Shown here: piece by piece, positions 59,376 through 64,000 of the stretch | Numbering within the stretch: position 1 is the stretch's first letter | Layout of the letters: each line of letters starts with the position of its first letter | From: Pomacea canaliculata | Taxonomy: Eukaryota; Mollusca; Gastropoda; Architaenioglossa; Ampullariidae | Direction of reading: 5' to 3' | NCBI RefSeq assembly: GCF_003073045.1 | Contig: NC_037598.1 | Location: forward strand, 8,672,342 to 8,736,341 | Length of the DNA stretch: 64,000 nucleotides | Translations under genes and position numbers: made by a program | Notes under the pieces: model-generated | Told to the model about the DNA's origin: nothing | The model's input: the letters and a program-made list of their open reading frames with translations, nothing else | The model's database searches: none

Positions 59376-62300
59376 CCATCACTTCTACTTCACACAAAGT
59401 TAGATAATAGTCATCTGTAGTCATGTAGTCAGTCTTTGAAAACCTAACGGTCTTTCCAGAAAGTCTCTGATAACAGGTTATTGTTGACGGATTAGAAACT
59501 ATATAATCGAAGATGTAACACAGCTTTCCATCAACGGTTACTTTGACGACAGAATTGCGTTGAAAATCTGAAAAAAATGACAGGAAACGTGATTTGTGCC
59601 TAGAGCAGTAGTCGTGAAGCAAGGGCAAGTCATTGACCAGAAGTAAAATTACAAATTCAAGTACAAACATTTTCTCGAAAACCGCTACACACAATGCCGA
59701 TATTTTTTTTCTTATTTTAGACCAGCGAATCTTTCTCAGTGTCATAGAACTATGGTCCTAGGAGTAAAGCGACATCTGGATGCTGTTTGATAACTACACT
59801 ACTAGGGACGCAAAATTTTGAGTCTTTCTGGGCACCACCTTATCTTTCTTAAAAATATAATCGGGGAATATCTGAATATCTTGCAAACATAGAAAATACC
59901 ATCAGTTTATTCTTGACTTAAAACAGTTTGTTTTCTTAAACCTTCTGCTCTTTACTGACTGGAAAAAAAAATGAGAGAAAGACGGAAAAGAGTATAGACA
60001 AAATAGGTGAGACAAAGCTAAAAAAGACAGACTTACAGATGTTTCTATCAACACCCCCCATCATCACACAAACTTATAGATGTGTCCTAATCTACCCACC
60101 ACACTGAAAATGATAGAAAAGGAAAATGATATATATATATAGAATGCCAAGGACAAAAAGATGTGAAACAATTTCTACACAAAAGATGTGACAACGACCA
60201 AAGAAAGATTAGTACTTGAATCTCTCCAGTAGACGGTGATGTTTGCTATACTATACAGGTCACACAGGTCAACCTCCCAGTACGGTTCACGGTCGTCGTC
60301 TGCAGTGTGTATACAGCTGGAATTGTTAGGGAACTGATTACAAGGTCTGAATTCTGTGTTTCTGTCACCATTTACAGCCAGACAAGCAGGACCAGAGACC
60401 TCCTTGTACAATTCATTGTTCAGCAAGGAACTTACTTTTGTCGGTTTGCATAACGCTACATTTTCTGCACAAACAAAACGAAATACAAAATACTCTACTA
60501 CCTTAGCAATGATGATTAAGAAAGACCGGTTTAAATATACAAAGTAGATACACGTCTTTGATGTCAAGTAAATTTGATACGATCTGTCTTTATATTATGT
60601 TCATTTAATTGGCTACAACAGTATGAAATTGTTGTAATAGAATAATGAAAAGTTAATAAGGTCTAAAGTTTAGTAAAAGATTATATTAAAATACTATTAT
60701 TGATTTGACAACTTTTAAAAACCAAGAAAGCGAGAAGCTGAGACATACGTGTGTTGAAAAGACTGGCTCGAAAATCGTCTCTACGATGGTAGCAAGATCC
60801 ATGTACAGGATCCTGACATGTACAGTTTGAACCTGAAACCCAAATGCCTTGTTAAAATGACCACCTTCGCGCCCCCCTTGTAAGCATGTCCCCATCCCCA
60901 GGGTGCACGCCCCACAGGTTGAGAACCGCTGTCTTAGACTATCTAAATATGTTGGAAATACAGATAATGGTATCAGCTTATCCTTCATTTCAAACAGTTA
61001 TATTTCTTACATCTTTTCTTTTCACACATTTCTAGTATTCTTTGAACAATTTGAGTATTCTCTTGTCTGTCCCCTGACAAAGAGACCTATACTGAAGTTC
61101 CTAACCCTAGAATTCTTCATATTTATTTTTAAAAAGACATACAGTTCATATGTTTCAGAAGTATCGAAGTATCGTGTAGGTATAGATGAAGCTAGATCAT
61201 ATATTGTCAGTTATTAACTATCACTAATGTGAAAATTTGTTTCTAGATAATGATTTGAATAAGTGAAGAAAGGCACCGGAATCGAGTACGAACACAACAG
61301 GTGAGTTAAAGCTACAGAAACACGGACCTACAAATGTGTTCCAGCCCTCCCCACCACACAGACCTACAGATGTGTACTGATCTACCCACCACACTGACAA
61401 AGAGAGAAAAAACCCCAAAAGACTCTAGATATATAGAATGCCAAGAACAAAAAGGTGTGAAAGAATTTTCACACAAAAGATGTGACAACGACCAAAGAAA
61501 GATTAGTACCTGAATCTCTCCAGTAGACGGTGATGCTTGCTATACTATACAGGTTACACAGGTCAACCTCCCAGTAGGGTTCACGGTCGCCTTCTGCAGT
61601 GTGTATACAGCTGGGACTGTTAGGGGACATGTTACAAGAGGTGAATGTTGTGTTTCTGTCACCATTTACAGCCAGACAAGCAGGACCAGAGACCGCCTTC
61701 ATCTGTGTGCTGTTCAGCAAGGAACTTACTTTTGTCGGTTTGTCTAGCGCTACATTTTCTGCACAAACAAAACGAAATACAAAATACTCTACTACCTTAG
61801 CAATGATGATTAAGAAAGACCGGTTTATATATACCAAGTAGATACACGTCTTTGATGTCAGGTAAATTTGATACGATCTGTCTTTATATTATGTTCATTT
61901 AATTGGCTACATCAGTATGAAATTGTTGTAATAGAATAATGAAAAGTTAATAAGGTCTAAAGTTTAGTAAAAGATTATATTAAAATACTATTATTGATTT
62001 GACAACTTTTAAAAACCAAGAAAGCGAGAAGCTGAGACATACGTGTGTTGGATAGACTGGCTAGAAAATCGTCTTTACGATGGTCGCAAGATCCATGTAC
62101 ATGTCCATGACATGTACAGTTTGAACCTGAAACCCAAATGCCTTGTTATGTTTGATATGTATTTCTTATACCTCATAGAGTATATACGCTACATGCAAAG
62201 CTTCTTCTAAGTCTTCTCTTTTTCTTTTGGACATGAGGAGGGACAAGAAAAGAAAGAAAGATAAATAGAACGATAGAAAAAGGACAAGAAAGTCTGTTCT

Positions 62301-63374
62301 TCTTGTATTCTTAATATGGCAAATATTCGAGGTCATTATTTCTATTATTAATACGGATTAATCAAAAGCATCTACATATATTCTTTAATTACATTATTTA
62401 AATTAAAATGATGTACCAATCAATTAATTCAACCAATCTTATGTTAAAGAGAAACTTTTTTCTTACCCGTCACTTCAACTTCACACAAAGTAAGATAGTA
62501 GTCATTTATAGTCGTGTAGTCAGTTTTTGACAACCTAACGACCTGTCCAGAAAGTCTCTGATAACAGGTTATTGTTGACGGATTAGAAACTGGATGTGTA
62601 AAGATGTAACACAGCTCTCCATCAACCGTAACATTGACGCCAACATTGCGTTGAGATTCTGAAAAAAAGACAAAGACCATGAATGCCAATAACAAAAAGG
62701 TAAATGTGAAAAAACTTTAACACAAGAGATGTGACAACGACCAAAGAAAGATTAGTACTTGAATCTCTCCAGTAGACGGTGATGCTTGTTATACTATACA
62801 GGTCACACAGGTCAACCTCCCAGTAGGGTTCACGGTCGCCTTCTGCAGTGTGTATACAGCTGGAAGTGTTAGGGAACTGATTACAAGGTCTGAATGTTGT
62901 GTTTCTGTCACCATTTACAGCCAGACAAGCTGGACCAGAGACCTCGTTGAAACTTTCATTGTTGAACAAGGAACTCGCTTTTGTCGGTTTGCCTAGAGCT
63001 ACATTTCCTGCATAAACAAAATGCAATACAAGACGCTCTACTCTTTAAACAACGATAAATAAGAGAGAACGGTTTAAGTACATCTAGTAGATACAATTCG
63101 TCGATCTTAAGTAATCTAGCAAAGATCTGTTTTCATAAAATGTGCTGTCTGACTACAAAACTAAAAAGCAGTTTATATATATATATAGTAACAAGATAGT
63201 GAGGCTAGATGGTTAGTTATAGATTCGATTAAAATGCTTATTGGTTTGACAACTTTTGAAAAATACAAAAATTGAGGAGCTGAAACATACGTGTATTGTA
63301 GAGGTTGTCTCGAGAATCGTGTCTCTGATAGCCGCAAGATCCTTGTACAGGACCCTGACATGTACAGTTCGAAC
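59376..63374 (-). CDS. Gene D: multi-unit FTP lectin, 5' end outside window
   Basis: Eight exons, all phase 1-1, give 461 codons in frame. Unit 1: Cys module 63374-63291, FTP halves 63007-62759 and 62658-62467. Unit 2: Cys module 62126-62043 and first FTP half 61758-61510 only. Unit 3: Cys module 60832-60749, FTP halves 60464-60216 and 59567-59376. Signature phrases recur: NCTCQ...GSC, CLAVNGDRNT, REPYWEVDLC, ITVYWRDS, TVDGELCYIF, LTLCEVEV. The signal-peptide exon should lie just beyond base 64000, judging from gene C. The missing second half in unit 2 coincides with an hAT-like fragment. The exon phases would let unit 2 splice straight to unit 3. Whether a membrane part follows (see 55086-55919) is unresolved. 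Confidence 0.65.
60856..60931 (-). mobile_element. hAT-like transposon end fragment
   Basis: On the minus strand it starts CAGCGGTTCTCAACCTGTGG and continues GGCGTGCACCC...GGGGGGCGCGAAGG, the typical end of hAT/Charlie-type elements. Only about 76 bases remain. To its right the sequence resumes in the middle of the unit 2 intron; to its left it joins the flank of the unit 3 Cys module. The second FTP exon expected between them is absent. Confidence 0.65.
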
Positions 63375-64000
63375 CTGAAACCCAAATGCGTTGTTTTTAG
63401 TTTATATGATTGCTGCCAGCAGTTTTGCTCCATTGTCCTTTGTGGACTCGAATGTTTGATGAGTGTGGTCGTTAAGACAGAGAGAAAGTAAGGTTCCTTG
63501 GAAGCCGTGAATTTTGTTGGGAAATAACAGCAATTCTTAGTTTTGTTAGTTTTCGTGGCGTGACACGAATGGCTCATTCTCCGCAATAAAAATACACAAA
63601 TATCCCTAAAAGATCCCAGTAATAAGTCAACATATAATACTCTATAATTAGCTGGTTAAACGAGTTGAAATAAGCTACCATAAAGAGGAAACCGAGCAAA
63701 AGATATACCTAATATTAGTTACCAGAACAAATAGAACAAATATATTATCAGTAGCTGTGCTTTTTTATTGCTGTCTTCTCCCTTTGAAAGTGCACAGCTT
63801 CATTCCTGTATCTTTGGGGACCTCAATCGCATGCTCTGAACGCGCCATACTGTCATCCGGAAACCGACTAAATAACGAAGCTTAGTGTAGGTCGATATGT
63901 AAGAAAATTATTAACCACTAAAATTCCAGCTAAAAGGCACAGAGACACAGCAAACCACATCGCCACTGAGCACAACATCGGAGGAGAAAATCCTTTCTCA
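63291..64000 (-). repeat. Segmental duplicate of 49760-51281
   Basis: This is the other copy of the duplicated Cys-module exon plus upstream intron. The last 40 bases of the window match 51241-51280 (GGAGAAAATCCTTTCTCA in both). The next feature expected past base 64000 is therefore a signal-peptide exon like 51506-51410. Confidence 0.85.

Noticed and set aside
59780-59960. Short frames in introns of gene D resembling those at 48490-48790
   Set aside because: The similarity is duplicated intron sequence; frames are not conserved between the copies.

Overview
The window is eukaryotic, intron-rich and repeat-rich. The best guess is a mollusc, probably a gastropod. This is inference from the lineage-expanded FTP (fucolectin/tachylectin-4/pentraxin-1) lectin receptors joined to EGF-like modules, the tRNA-derived SINE relics and the pogo/Tigger-like transposons. 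No marker gene settles it. No rRNA gene, functional tRNA gene, CRISPR array or bacterial feature was seen.

Layout. Bases 1-1334 are a degenerate GAGT-type satellite. From about 1.3 to 31.4 kb I find no protein-coding gene I can defend. This half holds SINE relics, a 701-bp non-autonomous Tigger-like element (2903-3603), short minisatellites, hairpins and a G-quadruplex-capable heptamer array (20.03 kb). Coding begins at 31.4 kb. Gene A (minus, 31398-36203, 8 coding exons) and gene B (plus, 37462-42926, 9 coding exons) stand head to head. Each encodes a type I membrane protein with a signal peptide, a small CxC...SC module, one FTP lectin domain, one or two EGF-like modules, one transmembrane segment and a cytoplasmic tail with tyrosine motifs and a conserved PFP element. 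The exon phases (1-1 outside, 1-2 at the membrane exon, 2-1 and 1 in the tail) match between the two genes, which supports the models.

The 46.9-64.0 kb region is a minus-strand array of paralogous lectin units sharing intron homology. Gene D (59376-63374, running off the window) carries mini-FTP, mini-half-FTP, mini-FTP. The middle unit has lost its second FTP exon at the site of an hAT-like fragment. Gene C (47832-51506) is a duplicate of the start of gene D. A Tigger-like transposon sits inside its second mini exon and appears to supply an in-frame stop codon and an AATAAA signal, which would turn a membrane receptor into a short secreted lectin. The far flank of that transposon is fused to half of another FTP exon, so a deletion accompanied or followed the insertion. 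Two sets of tail-type exons (55.1-55.9 kb and 57.9-58.0 kb) lie downstream of gene D without a recognisable membrane exon.

Taken together, the right half looks like an expanding family of cell-surface and secreted lectins being reshaped by exon-unit duplication and by transposons. The ligands are unknown. The loop that carries the Cys-Cys sugar-site motif in classical fucolectins falls at an exon junction here and has been replaced. Exon models were made by eye from splice signals, phase and paralogue comparison and have no transcript support.
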